From: Streptomyces mobaraensis NBRC 13819 = DSM 40847
Lineage (GTDB): Bacteria > Actinomycetota > Actinomycetes > Streptomycetales > Streptomycetaceae
Direction: 5' to 3'
Length of the DNA stretch: 64,000 nucleotides
NCBI RefSeq assembly: GCF_017916255.1
Contig: NZ_CP072827.1
Coordinates: forward strand, 6,473,501-6,537,500
Shown: piece by piece, positions 46,828 through 56,193 of the stretch
Position numbering within the stretch: the first letter of the stretch is position 1
How the letters are laid out: every line of letters begins with the position of its first letter
Position numbers and translations under genes: made by a program
The notes under the pieces: model-generated
What the model was told of the DNA's origin: nothing
Seen by the model: the letters and a program-made list of their open reading frames with translations, nothing else
Databases searched by the model: none

Positions 46828-47534
46828 GTGCGGTGCCCGGCCCACGGAGGGAAGGGCCGAAGACCGTCGGCGAACGGCGCGCCGGCTGCGCGGAGTGCCG
46901 TCGGCTGCGCGAGGAGTTCGCCCGGGCCGTCCGCTCGGGTGACCGGGCTGCGGCGGAGGGTGTCATGGCCGCCCGAGGGCTGCACGAGTACGCGGCGCAC
47001 TGGGGGGCAAATCGAGCGAACCAGGGCGGGAGTCGCCGGCTTTCCTCACCTTGCCGCACTGGGCCGGGCCCCGGTCGGACCGGCCGGTACGGGCACCGGC
47101 GACGGCAGCGCCTGCGTGGTGGACTGGGCCAGGGTCGCCGCCGGACCCGCGTGGGTGGATCCGGCGTGCACGGCCGTACGGCTGATGGAGTCGGGGCACG
47201 CACCCTCCGACGCGATGGCGTGGATCGAGCAGTTCGACAGTTGGCGGAACGCCGATCCGAGAGCGGTGGACGCGTTCGTCAACGTTACGTGTCGGCGCTG
47301 GACGGCACGGGTCGGCGAGCGAGGTGCGCGACGGAGCAACGCCAGGTTCCGGCATCTGCTCGGCTGCACCGGCTCCTGGCCGGCGTGCAAGGAGAGGCGG
47401 GGTCCGTGATCGTCGCCGGTGGTACCGTGCCGAAGTTCTCCGTCGGGCAGCGGCTCGACGAGGAGGTCCGAGTGATTCCCGGCACCGGGGACTTCGGCGA
47501 GCGGTTTCTCGGTACGGACAGGGGAGTGGCGTGA
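46824..47534 (+). CDS. small Cys-containing protein, 3' part probably not native
   Basis: The frame from GTG 46824 is coupled to the preceding gene and opens with [20 protein letters not shown] and [20 protein letters not shown], a plausible small helical protein with a CxxC motif of about 70 residues. Beyond about 47030 the same frame reads Arg/Gly-rich sequence that is the shadow of a phosphotransferase remnant in the next frame. The native stop was probably lost by a deletion or frameshift. Function unknown. Confidence 0.4.
   Translation: MSAVPGPRREGPKTVGERRAGCAECRRLREEFARAVRSGDRAAAEGVMAARGLHEYAAHWGANRANQGGSRRLSSPCRTGPGPGRTGRYGHRRRQRLRGGLGQGRRRTRVGGSGVHGRTADGVGARTLRRDGVDRAVRQLAERRSESGGRVRQRYVSALDGTGRRARCATEQRQVPASARLHRLLAGVQGEAGSVIVAGGTVPKFSVGQRLDEEVRVIPGTGDFGERFLGTDRGVA
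47032..47409 (+). pseudogene. aminoglycoside phosphotransferase-family C-terminal remnant
   Basis: In the frame of 46828, sequence from about 47032 reads [20 protein letters not shown], then [20 protein letters not shown] and [20 protein letters not shown]. This corresponds to the metal-binding Asp motif (xVDW) and C-terminal helices of the APH/choline kinase family. The nucleotide-binding lobe and the HGDL catalytic loop are absent, so it is a truncated relic fused to the 5' end of another small gene. Confidence 0.6.
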
Positions 47535-47929
47535 GCGACGCGGTGAAGGTCGTCGAGAAGGTGGCGTGGATCCTGCGGGACGGTGACGGCCGGGTCCTCG
47601 TCGCCCGTTCGCACGGCAAGGACGCCTACTACCTGCCGGGCGGCAAGCCCGAACCCGGGGAGAGCGACCGCGACGCGTTGGTCCGGGAGATCCGCGAGGA
47701 ACTGGGCGTCGAGCTCGTCCCGGAGACCGTCGCCCCGGCGTTCACCGTGCGGGCCGCGGCACACGGCAAGGCCGCCGGTACCGAGGTCCGGATGGCCTGC
47801 TATACGGCCGGCCACCGCGGTACCCCGGAGCCGCACGCCGAGATCGCCGAACTGGCCTGGCTGGACCCGGCCGGGCCCGCGCCCGTCAGCGGCGCGACCC
47901 GGGCGGCGCTGGACCGGCTCCTCGGCTGA
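47531..47929 (+). CDS. Nudix hydrolase
   Basis: 132 residues from GTG 47531, overlapping the stop of the preceding frame. It has a complete Nudix box: GGKPEPGESDRDALVREIRE followed by ELGV, with REIREELG intact. The family removes nucleoside-diphosphate-linked groups from substrates such as oxidised nucleotides, using Mg2+. The specific substrate is not evident. It is convergent with the YnfA-like gene. Confidence 0.88.
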   Translation: MSDAVKVVEKVAWILRDGDGRVLVARSHGKDAYYLPGGKPEPGESDRDALVREIREELGVELVPETVAPAFTVRAAAHGKAAGTEVRMACYTAGHRGTPEPHAEIAELAWLDPAGPAPVSGATRAALDRLLG

Positions 47930-47950
47930 CGCCGGACCGGCGGCGTCCGG

Positions 47951-48286
47951 TCACCGGCCGCGCGGCGCGTACATGATGACGGCCATGCCGACGAGGCACA
48001 CCAGCGCGCCGACGACGTCGTAGCGGTCGGGCCGGTAGCCGTCCGCCACCGCGCCCCAGACGAGCGAACCGGCCACGAACACGCCGCCGTACGCGGCGAG
48101 GATCCGACCGAAGTGCGCGTCGGGCTGGAGCGTGGCCACGAAGCCGTAGAGGCCCAGGGCGACGACCCCCGCGCCCGCCCAGAGCCAGCCGCGGTGCTCG
48201 CGCACCCCCTGCCACACCAGCCAGGCGCCCCCGATCTCGAACAGGGCGGCGACGACGAACAGGGCGGCGGAGCGGGCGACGAGCAT
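47951..48286 (-). CDS. YnfA/UPF0060 family membrane protein
   Basis: 111 residues with four membrane helices: [20 protein letters not shown], the [18 protein letters not shown] region, [20 protein letters not shown] and [17 protein letters not shown]. The conserved motifs [10 protein letters not shown] and [10 protein letters not shown](V)FV identify UPF0060. It is related to small multidrug-resistance transporters; substrate unknown. Confidence 0.92.
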   Translation of the reverse strand: MLVARSAALFVVAALFEIGGAWLVWQGVREHRGWLWAGAGVVALGLYGFVATLQPDAHFGRILAAYGGVFVAGSLVWGAVADGYRPDRYDVVGALVCLVGMAVIMYAPRGR

Positions 48287-48359
48287 GGTGCCGGACTTTC
48301 GGGAGGCGGGACGGACGGGAGCGCGCGCGGACCGGCGCGCTCCCCACGACCGTAACCGC

Positions 48360-48899
48360 TCAGGCGTCCGCCCCCGGCCGCCGCCCGGCGGCGAGCGTCG
48401 CCGGCGCGTACCCGAACTCGGCCGGGACGTCCACGCCCAGCGCCCGGGCCAGCGGCACCATCACCGCGAGGTGGTGGACGGCGTGGTGGGCGACGAACAC
48501 CAGCTCCCGGCCCACCGTGGACGGCGTCCGGGCCACCGAGCCGTCCGGGGCCACCACGCTCACCACCTCGACCGGGCGCTTCAGGTCACCCGGCGCGACG
48601 GTCCCGACCAGCCCCCGGACGTGCGCCAGCCGGGCCAGCGCCGCGTCCCGGTCCGTCTCGACCGGGCCGCCGCGCGTGCGCCGGTCGTAGTCGACGGTGC
48701 CGCTGCCGGCGCCCGCGAGGATGGCCGTGTAGTGGTCGACGCAGTGCCGTACGTGCCCGGCGATGGGGCTCGCGCCGCGCGGGCGGTGCAGGTACTGGTC
48801 GTCGGTGAGTATCCCGACCAACTCGCCCACCTGCCCGAGCTGTTCGGCGGCGCACGCGGTGACGGAGGTCGTGGTGCCGGCGGTGGTGGGGTCGTCCAA
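48360..48899 (-). CDS. DinB-like putative metal-dependent protein
   Basis: 179 residues, four-helix-bundle pattern. Potential metal-binding His are in [15 protein letters not shown] and [17 protein letters not shown], spaced as in DinB/YfiT proteins. In actinobacteria many of these use mycothiol or act on thiol conjugates, but the activity here is unproven. The start is TTG 48899 with GGAAGGTGAAG upstream. Confidence 0.75.
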   Translation of the reverse strand: MDDPTTAGTTTSVTACAAEQLGQVGELVGILTDDQYLHRPRGASPIAGHVRHCVDHYTAILAGAGSGTVDYDRRTRGGPVETDRDAALARLAHVRGLVGTVAPGDLKRPVEVVSVVAPDGSVARTPSTVGRELVFVAHHAVHHLAVMVPLARALGVDVPAEFGYAPATLAAGRRPGADA

Positions 48900-49069
48900 T
48901 GGTCGTCTTCACCTTCCTCGCGGTGCCCTCGGCTCGCTCCCCGTGCCGTCCACGGTAGCGCTCCACGACCGGTGGACGGTGGGGTTCCGGCGGGCCGCCG
49001 CCGGGGCGGAGCGGGCCTCGACGTCAGGTCGCCTCTCGTTCGGGGGAGGGTAAGGGCCGTGGCGCACTG

Positions 49070-50164
49070 TCACTCCATCGAGGGACGCTCGCCCGGAGGG
49101 GCCGGAACGTCCGTGCCGAAGAGGGGCCGGTCCGCGCCGAAGGCCGCGTCGGGGGCGAAGAACCGGGCCACGTCCTCCTCCGTCACATCGGCGAGCCGCG
49201 CGGGGTTCCAGCGCGGGTTCCGGTCCTTGTCGACGACCTGGGCGCGGATGCCCTCGACGAGGTCCGGCGAGGACAGCGCCGCGCAGGAGACCCTGAACTC
49301 CTGTTCCAGCACCGCCTCCAGGGAGTCCAGGCCGCGGGCCGACCGCAGGGCGGCGAGCGTCACCTTGAGGGAGGTGGGGGAGCGGCCGAGAAGGGTGCCG
49401 GCGGCCTCCTTGGCGGCCGGGGCGCCGTGGTCCAGCAGCCGTTCGACGATCTCCTCGACGGTCGGAGCGGCGTAGCAGGCGTCGATCCACTCCCGGTCGG
49501 CGGCGAGCCGGCCGGGCGGGGCCGGGCGGACGTGCCGGGACAGCACCTCGTCGGCCGGGTCCGTCGCCAGCTCGGCGGTCAGGGCGGGCAGCGCCGCCGC
49601 CGGTACGAAGTGGTCGGCGAGCCCGCACAGCAGGGCGTCGGCGGCGCCGATCGCGGTGCCGGTGAGTCCGAGGTGGGTGCCGAGTTCCCCGGGCGCGCGC
49701 GACAGCAGGAACGTGCCGCCGACGTCCGGGACGAAGCCGATGCCGGTCTCCGGCATGGCCACCCGGGAGCGCTCGGTGACGATCCGCACGCTCCCGTGCG
49801 CCGACACCCCGACGCCGCCGCCCATGACAATGCCGTCCATGAGGGCGACGTACGGCTTGGGACAGCGCGCGATGCGGGCGTTGAGCCGGTACTCGTCCCG
49901 CCAGAACGCCGCCGACGCGGTGCCGCCGCCCGCGCGCACGTCGTCGTGGATGGCGCGGATGTCGCCGCCGGCGCAGAGGCCGCGGTCGCCGGCGCCGTCG
50001 AGGACGACCGTCCGGACGGCCGGGTCCCGCTCCCAGGCGGCCAGGGCGGTGTCGATCCGGCGGACCATCGGGTGGGTGAGGGCGTTGAGGGCCCGGGGCC
50101 GGTCGAGGGTGATCCGGCCGGCGTGGCCCTCGGTCCGCAGGAGGACGTGGTCGTCGGCGGTCAT
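49070..50164 (-). CDS. 3-hydroxyisobutyryl-CoA hydrolase (crotonase family)
   Basis: 364 residues from ATG 50164. Crotonase oxyanion-hole blocks are GDRGLCAGGDIRAIHDDV (about 58-75) and MDGIVMGGGVGVSAHGSV. The MPETGIGFVPDVGGTFLLSR segment and the long C-terminal part mark the hydroxyisobutyryl-CoA hydrolase branch rather than ordinary enoyl-CoA hydratase. It acts in valine breakdown, freeing 3-hydroxyisobutyrate from CoA. The upstream in-frame extension to 50587 lacks support. No other valine genes are in the window. Confidence 0.87.
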   Translation of the reverse strand: MTADDHVLLRTEGHAGRITLDRPRALNALTHPMVRRIDTALAAWERDPAVRTVVLDGAGDRGLCAGGDIRAIHDDVRAGGGTASAAFWRDEYRLNARIARCPKPYVALMDGIVMGGGVGVSAHGSVRIVTERSRVAMPETGIGFVPDVGGTFLLSRAPGELGTHLGLTGTAIGAADALLCGLADHFVPAAALPALTAELATDPADEVLSRHVRPAPPGRLAADREWIDACYAAPTVEEIVERLLDHGAPAAKEAAGTLLGRSPTSLKVTLAALRSARGLDSLEAVLEQEFRVSCAALSSPDLVEGIRAQVVDKDRNPRWNPARLADVTEEDVARFFAPDAAFGADRPLFGTDVPAPPGERPSME

Positions 50165-50408
50165 CGGGCGGCTCCGGGCAGCCCGTGGGCTCTCGTGCCG
50201 GGCGGGGTCGGGGTCGGCTGCATGCTCTCGCTCGTTCCTTCCGGGCTCCGGGGATCCGGGCGGGACGGCGAACGGCGGCCCGGTGGCTCCCCGGCTCCCC
50301 CCGTGCACCCGCGCGGCCCCCTTCGGCGCGTACCTTCCGGCACATCCTGCCCCGCCGGTCACCGAAGAACCATCCGTAACGGAGGAAAAGGCGGCGGGGA
50401 AAGCGAAC
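50165..50408. other. spacer upstream of the hydrolase gene, no gene seen
   Basis: About 245 bases between the hydrolase start and the terminator of the cobalt-transport operon. Frames are open but without ribosome-binding sites. It probably contains the hydrolase promoter on the minus strand. Confidence 0.5.
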
Positions 50409-50450
50409 GGGGCGCCGCCCGCGTGGTGGCGGCCACGCGGACGGCGCCCC
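50409..50450 (-). terminator. hairpin terminator of the cbtBA operon
   Basis: GGGGCGCCGCCCGCGTGG (50409-50426) pairs with CCACGCGGACGGCGCCCC (50433-50450), 18 bp with one mismatch and a 6-base loop, four bases past the CbtA stop on the minus strand. Confidence 0.85.
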
Positions 50451-50454
50451 GCGA

Positions 50455-51228
50455 TCAGGGGGCGGTGAGCGGACGGGACCGGACGGACCCCGGGACCAGC
50501 AGCCGCTCGGCGAGCCGCCCGAAGAGCAGCCCGAACCCGGCCCAGAGCGTGCCCTGCACGGCGAGGGCCGCCAACCGGAACCGCCACAGCACATCGGCCG
50601 GGAAGCCGTCCGGCACCTCGTCGACCGGGGGCAGGAACGCGTACGCCAGCCCGACGGCGACGAGCAGCGCGGCACCGGCGGCCACCGAGGCGTTCCAGCC
50701 GCCCAGCCGCGGCAGCAGCGCCCGGCCGAGGACGACCGCGCCGACGCTCAGCAGCACACTGAGCACGATCATCAGGAAGTACAGCGCCGTCCGCCGGTCG
50801 ATGGTGTCCGGATCGCCCACCGAGGGCGGATTGGCGGGGTACTTGAGGAACGGGACGACGTAGAGGGCCAGCAGGGCGCCGCCGGAGACCAGCGCGGCCG
50901 TGGCGCGCGGGCCGAACCGGCCGACGCGGCCCAGCGCCACGCAGAACGCCAGCGCGGCGATACCGCCCAGCGCCACGCCGTACACCAGGACCGCGGTGGC
51001 CAGGCCGGCCGTCGACTGCAGGGCGCGGCCGACGGGTTGACCGCCGCCGTGCCCGTGCTCGTGGGCCTCCTCGAAGGCGATGGCCGCGTCCACGTGCGGC
51101 TCGCCCAGCAGATAGGCCACGGCCAGGGCGAGCAGCCCCGCGCCGAGCCCGGCGAGCAGTCCGCGGACGAGCAGCGCCCGGACGGGGACGGGAGTCACGG
51201 CGCGCGTCCCGCCGCCGGTCAGTGGCAT
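50455..51228 (-). CDS. cbtA: cobalt transporter subunit CbtA
   Basis: 257 residues with about six membrane helices. Characteristic features are the first helix LLVRGLLAGLGAGLLALAVA, a His-rich loop EEAHEHGHGGGQPVGR that could bind metal, and the central YVVPFLKYPANPPSVGDPDT block typical of CbtA. With CbtB it forms a predicted cobalt uptake system for cobalamin synthesis. Its ATG (51228) lies inside the end of cbtB (10-base overlap), so translation is coupled. Controlled by the upstream cobalamin riboswitch. Confidence 0.92.
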   Translation of the reverse strand: MPLTGGGTRAVTPVPVRALLVRGLLAGLGAGLLALAVAYLLGEPHVDAAIAFEEAHEHGHGGGQPVGRALQSTAGLATAVLVYGVALGGIAALAFCVALGRVGRFGPRATAALVSGGALLALYVVPFLKYPANPPSVGDPDTIDRRTALYFLMIVLSVLLSVGAVVLGRALLPRLGGWNASVAAGAALLVAVGLAYAFLPPVDEVPDGFPADVLWRFRLAALAVQGTLWAGFGLLFGRLAERLLVPGSVRSRPLTAP

Positions 51229-51437
51229 GGGAAGCCGAGCAGGTGACGGCCGTCGTGGAGCCACTCGTGCACGTTCTCGCCGGATATCAGCGAGGTGGCG
51301 CCCTGTTCCGCGCCGACGAAGTAGAGGAGGGCCAGCAGGAGCAGGCCGACGAGGACCGCCCAGGGGGCGATCTCCTTCAGCGATACGGGGGTGACGTCGG
51401 GGACCGTGGCGGACGGGGTGAGGGCGGACGATGCCAT
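51219..51437 (-). CDS. cbtB: cobalt transporter subunit CbtB
   Basis: 72 residues with one membrane helix (APWAVLVGLLLLALLYFVGA) and the diagnostic C-terminal His-rich end HEWLHDGRHLLGFPCH. It starts at ATG 51437 after AGGAGGTTCTGCC. First gene of the riboswitch-controlled operon, overlapping cbtA. Confidence 0.94.
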   Translation of the reverse strand: MASSALTPSATVPDVTPVSLKEIAPWAVLVGLLLLALLYFVGAEQGATSLISGENVHEWLHDGRHLLGFPCH

Positions 51438-51480
51438 GGCAGAACCTCCTGGGGGAGTGTCGCGTCCCGTTCTCGGGTGC

Positions 51481-51600
51481 CGGACGACGAGGGGCGGGTC
51501 TGACTCCCCGGGCGCCGAGCGGAACGCCCCGGAACACAGTGGCGCGACCGTGCCGGATTCCCACCGGCTTCCGTCACCCGTCGTCGTGTCGTCGTGACCG
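51481..51600 (-). ncRNA. cobalamin (B12) riboswitch
   Basis: Read on the minus strand the leader contains GAAGCCGGTGGGAATCCGGC, then GGTCGCGCCACTGTGT, then GGAGTCAGACCCGC (the B12 box at about 51495-51508). These occur in the order and spacing of the cobalamin riboswitch core. Complementary ACGACG/CGTCGT ends close a possible P1 stem. It lies 40-160 bases before cbtB and should reduce cobalt uptake when cobalamin is plentiful. Confidence 0.9.
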
Positions 51601-51719
51601 TACCGTTTTGAGCCATCCCCGCGCCATGGACGAGGGGAGGCGCACCCGCGCGCCGCCGGGCGCGAAATGCCAGGCCGTGCCGGGTGCGTGGGGACGGAGG
51701 AGCGGGAAGGGCGGATGAG

Positions 51720-52298
51720 GTGACGGTTCGGGTGACGCTGGTCGCGCCGGTGGGGACGGCGGCCTTGCGGGAGGCGCGGTTCGACGACGACGTGCCGGGG
51801 GAGGCGGTGTTGCGGGAGGTTCGTGCCCGGGCGGGCGTTCTCGCCGGTCTGTCCGGATCGGGTGGCTTCCGGCGGGTGTACACCGGCCCGGAGCGGCGCT
51901 GCCGGGCGACGGCCGAGGCCCTGGGCGTGCACTCCGTGCCAGCGGCGGAGTTGGGCGATCCGGACCCGGGGGAGTGGCGGGGACGAACGCTCGCGGAGGT
52001 GGCGGCGGCCGATCCCGCCGGGGTCGCCGCCTGGCTGACGGACCCGGACGCGGCCCCGCCCGGCGGGGAACCGCTGCGCTCCCTGCTCACCCGTACCGGC
52101 GGCTGGCTGGCGTCACAGGCGGAGGCGGGCGGCCGGGTGCTCGTCGTCGCAGGACCGGCCGTGGTCCGCGCCGCCGTGGTCGGCGCGCTGGAGCTGCCGC
52201 CGGCCGCCTTCTGGCGGCTCGACGTACCGCCGCTGTCGCGCACGGAGCTGACCGGACGGGCGGGTCGGTGGAACTGGCGCTGCGCCACGCCGCTTTGA
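51720..52298 (+). CDS. histidine-phosphatase-fold protein lacking the RHG motif
   Basis: 192 residues from GTG 51720 (GGAAGGGCGGATGAG upstream). The fold is that of phosphoglycerate-mutase/CobC phosphatases: FRRVYTGPERRCRATAEALG matches the second conserved Arg region, GDPDPGEWRGRTLAEVAAAD and GGEPLRSLLTRTGGWLAS follow, and GRVLVVAGPAVVRAAVVGAL is the late strand where the second catalytic His (usually SHG) is expected. The N-terminal RHG is replaced by APV in VTLVAPVGTAAL and the late His is also missing. It is likely not a phosphatase. It is divergent from cbtBA across the riboswitch region. Confidence 0.75.
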   Translation: MTVRVTLVAPVGTAALREARFDDDVPGEAVLREVRARAGVLAGLSGSGGFRRVYTGPERRCRATAEALGVHSVPAAELGDPDPGEWRGRTLAEVAAADPAGVAAWLTDPDAAPPGGEPLRSLLTRTGGWLASQAEAGGRVLVVAGPAVVRAAVVGALELPPAAFWRLDVPPLSRTELTGRAGRWNWRCATPL

Positions 52299-52386
52299 CG
52301 CCGGGAGGGGGGGCCGCCGCCGGGCCCGCCGGGCCGGCGGGACGTTGTGAAGGGTTCATCGGAAATTGGCAGAAAGCCGTGGTTGA

Positions 52387-52401
52387 TGGCACTCAGTGCC
52401 A
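52387..52401. promoter_or_regulatory. perfect 15-bp palindrome upstream of isocitrate lyase
   Basis: TGGCACTCAGTGCCA is an exact inverted repeat with a one-base centre, about 195 bases before the lyase start in a 298-base gap that contains no gene. It is a good candidate operator for a dimeric (for example TetR- or GntR-type) regulator of the glyoxylate shunt. The regulator is not identified. Confidence 0.5.
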
Positions 52402-52596
52402 CTGCCACAGTCATGGTGCGGCCCGACGCTCCGGCGGCCGGTGAGCGCGCCCTCCCGGCGTGCCCGTCGGCATGCGGTGGAGCGGGATCGGGCCGCGCAC
52501 GATCGCTCGGAAGCACGGCGGCGGGTCGGGACGGGCCAACGCCCGTGGCCCGCCGGTGGATCGGACGCACCTTCGAGGCGACACCGGGAGACGGTC

Positions 52597-53886
<1,290 letters not shown>

Positions 53887-53901
53887 CCGGCGGCCGGACA
53901 G

Positions 53902-53949
53902 CCGCTCCGGCGGGACCCGTTCCGAACGGAACGGCTCCCGCCGGAGCGG
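53902..53949 (+). terminator. hairpin terminator after aceA
   Basis: Two 22-base arms, 53902-53923 (starting CCGCTCCGGCGGGA) and 53928-53949 (ending TCCCGCCGGAGCGG), pair with one mismatch around a gaac loop. Confidence 0.88.
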
Positions 53950-54161
53950 TTTCCCCGTAGCGCCTTCAGGGCAGTTCCCCGAGAACCCCCGGCTCCCCCC
54001 CCGCTCACCCCGGCCGGACGATCCCGGCGGCACGCGCGGCGGACGGGAACGGACGCGGGCCATCCGGCAAAGCCTCCGCGCCCCTCCCCGCCCCGCCACC
54101 CCCACCCGTCCCGCGCCGCCCCGGCAGCACCGGGCCGCTCACACCACCCCAGGAGACCGCC

Positions 54162-55742
54162 ATGGCAACTCCCGCCCTTTCCAGTCGCGTTGGCGCCCCT
54201 CGCACCCTGAGCGTCCTCGGCGGCCGGACCGCCCCGTACGACGACGTCCTGACCCCCGCCGCCCTCGCCTTCGTCGCCCGCCTCGACGCGGCCTTCGCCG
54301 GCCGCCGCTCCGCGCTCCTCGCCGAACGCCGCCACCGGGCCGCGCTCCTGGCGCGCGGCGGCGCCCTCGACTTCGTCCCCGCCACCTCGGCCGTCCGCGC
54401 CGACCCCTCCTGGCGCGTCGCCCCGCCCGCCCCCGGACTCACCGACCGCCGCACCGAGCTCACCGGCCCCCCGGACCGCGCCACCGCGGCCGCGGCCGCC
54501 GCCTCCAGCGCCCGGGTGTGGACCGCGGACTTCACCGACGCCACCGCGCCCACCTGGCACACCATCATGGAGGGCCACCGGACGCTGCGCGCGGTGAGCG
54601 AGGGCCGGACCGGGCCGGGACCGGCCGCCGGGCCCACCCTCGTCGTCCGCCCCCGGGGCTGGCACCTCACCGAGCGGCACCTGATCGTCGACGGCCGCCC
54701 GGTCCCCGCCGCCCTCGTCGACCTCGGCCTCTACCTCTTCCACTGCGCCCGGCTCCAGACCGCGGCCGGCCGCGGCCCGTACTTCTCGCTGCCGCAGGTG
54801 GAGAACCACCTGGAGGCGCGGCTCTGGAACGACGTCTTCGTCCTCGCCCAGGACCTGCTCGGCCTGGAACGCGGCACGATCCGCGCCACCGTCACCGTCG
54901 AAACGGTCACCGCCGCCTTCGAGATGGAGGAGATCCTCCACGAACTCCGCGAGCACGCGGCCGGGCTGGCCGCCGACCACGCCGGCTATCTGAGCAGCGT
55001 CGTCCGGACCTTCCCGCACCGGCGCGACCACCTCCTCCCCGACCGCGCCAAGATCACCGCCACGGCGCCCTTCCTCCGCGCCCGCACCGAACTCCTCGTC
55101 CGCACCTGCCACCGCAGGGGCGCCCACGCCCTCGGCGCCGCGGCCGTCCGCGCCGTCCCCGTGCTCGGACACGACCGGCAGGCGGACGAGGCGGCCCTCG
55201 CCCGCATCCGGCTCGACGCGGAACGGGAGGCCGAGGCCGGCTTCGACGGCACCCGGGTCGCCCACCCCGGCCTGCTCCCCGTCTGCCGCACGGCCTTCGA
55301 CGCGGTCCTCGGCGACCGCCCGCACCAGCTCGAACGCACCCGCGAGGACGTCCACGTCACCGCCGCCGACCTGCTCGCCGTCCACCGCACCAGCGGCCGC
55401 CCCACCGAACAGGGCGTCCGCGCCGCCCTCGGCACCGCCCTCCGCTGCCTGGACGCCTGGCTGCGCGGCGACGGCCGCGTCGTCCACCAGGGCCGGCTGG
55501 AGGACGCGGGCTCCGCCGAACTCGCCCGCTGCCAGCTCTGGCAGTGGCTCCACCACGGAACCGTCCCGCGCGCCCGCGTACTCCGGCTGCTCGACGAGGA
55601 GAGCTCCGCCCTCGCCGCCGGCGACCCCAACTCCCGCTGGGCCGACGCCCGCGACGTCCTCGTCCGCTCGGCCCTCCAGGACGAGCTGCCCGCCTCCTTC
55701 ACGACGGACGCGTACGCGCGGTACCTGATGGCACGGGAGTGA
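54162..55742 (+). CDS. aceB: malate synthase A-like, atypical metal site
   Basis: 526 residues of the malate synthase A type, which joins glyoxylate and acetyl-CoA. Conserved parts are DFTDATAPTWHTIMEGHRTL, VVRPRGWHLTERHLI (catalytic Arg), LPQVENHLEARLWNDVFVLA, TVTVETVTAAFEMEEILHEL (Mg-ligand Glu in VETV), RTCHRRGAHALG and RLEDAGSAELARCQLWQW (expected catalytic Asp). Where the family has GLN(A/C)GRWDY, with the second Mg ligand Asp, this protein reads GLAADHAGY: Gly replaces the Asp. It may be weakly active, use another ligand, or have changed function. The start is ATG 54162 after CAGGAGACCGCC. Confidence 0.85.
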   Translation: MATPALSSRVGAPRTLSVLGGRTAPYDDVLTPAALAFVARLDAAFAGRRSALLAERRHRAALLARGGALDFVPATSAVRADPSWRVAPPAPGLTDRRTELTGPPDRATAAAAAASSARVWTADFTDATAPTWHTIMEGHRTLRAVSEGRTGPGPAAGPTLVVRPRGWHLTERHLIVDGRPVPAALVDLGLYLFHCARLQTAAGRGPYFSLPQVENHLEARLWNDVFVLAQDLLGLERGTIRATVTVETVTAAFEMEEILHELREHAAGLAADHAGYLSSVVRTFPHRRDHLLPDRAKITATAPFLRARTELLVRTCHRRGAHALGAAAVRAVPVLGHDRQADEAALARIRLDAEREAEAGFDGTRVAHPGLLPVCRTAFDAVLGDRPHQLERTREDVHVTAADLLAVHRTSGRPTEQGVRAALGTALRCLDAWLRGDGRVVHQGRLEDAGSAELARCQLWQWLHHGTVPRARVLRLLDEESSALAAGDPNSRWADARDVLVRSALQDELPASFTTDAYARYLMARE

Positions 55743-55758
55743 CGGCGCGCCCGGACCC

Positions 55759-55992
55759 TCAGCGCCCCCGGCGGCTCAGCCGGGGGCACACGCAGGCCAC
55801 CTCGCCGCACACGTGGTGCCGCAGCGGGTCGCGGCGCGGCGCCACGCCGTTGCGCAGCTCGGCCGCGTACGCGCCGGGCGGCTCCCGGTACGGGGAGCTG
55901 GTCTTGCAGTCGGGGCACGCCCACCGGCCGAAGATGCCTTTTACCGCCTTGCCGCAGCCGGTGCACTCGTGCTCGGTGATCTCGGGCAGCAT
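55759..55992 (-). CDS. small zinc-ribbon-like protein
   Basis: 77 residues from ATG 55992. HECTGCGKAVKGIFGRWACP followed by DCKTS gives a C-x2-C...C-x2-C zinc ribbon, and the C-terminal HVCGEVACVCPRL adds three more Cys. Likely binds zinc; function unknown. The short spacing to the convergent malate synthase gene (16 bases) leaves no room for a separate terminator. Confidence 0.75.
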   Translation of the reverse strand: MLPEITEHECTGCGKAVKGIFGRWACPDCKTSSPYREPPGAYAAELRNGVAPRRDPLRHHVCGEVACVCPRLSRRGR

Positions 55993-56193
55993 GCTTCGCC
56001 TCAGTTCGGAAGGGGCGGATCTGTTCGGACGGGCCGGTGGCGGCAACGGTACCCGCAGGGCCGCCCGCCGGCCCCTCCCGGGCCGCCTCCCGCCGCCCCG
56101 GCCGGGAATACGCCCCGGCCGGGAATATGCCCCCGTCTCCCCGCCGTTGCGGCCCATGACGGTTTTCCGATCATGAACGCGGAGGGGGCCCAC

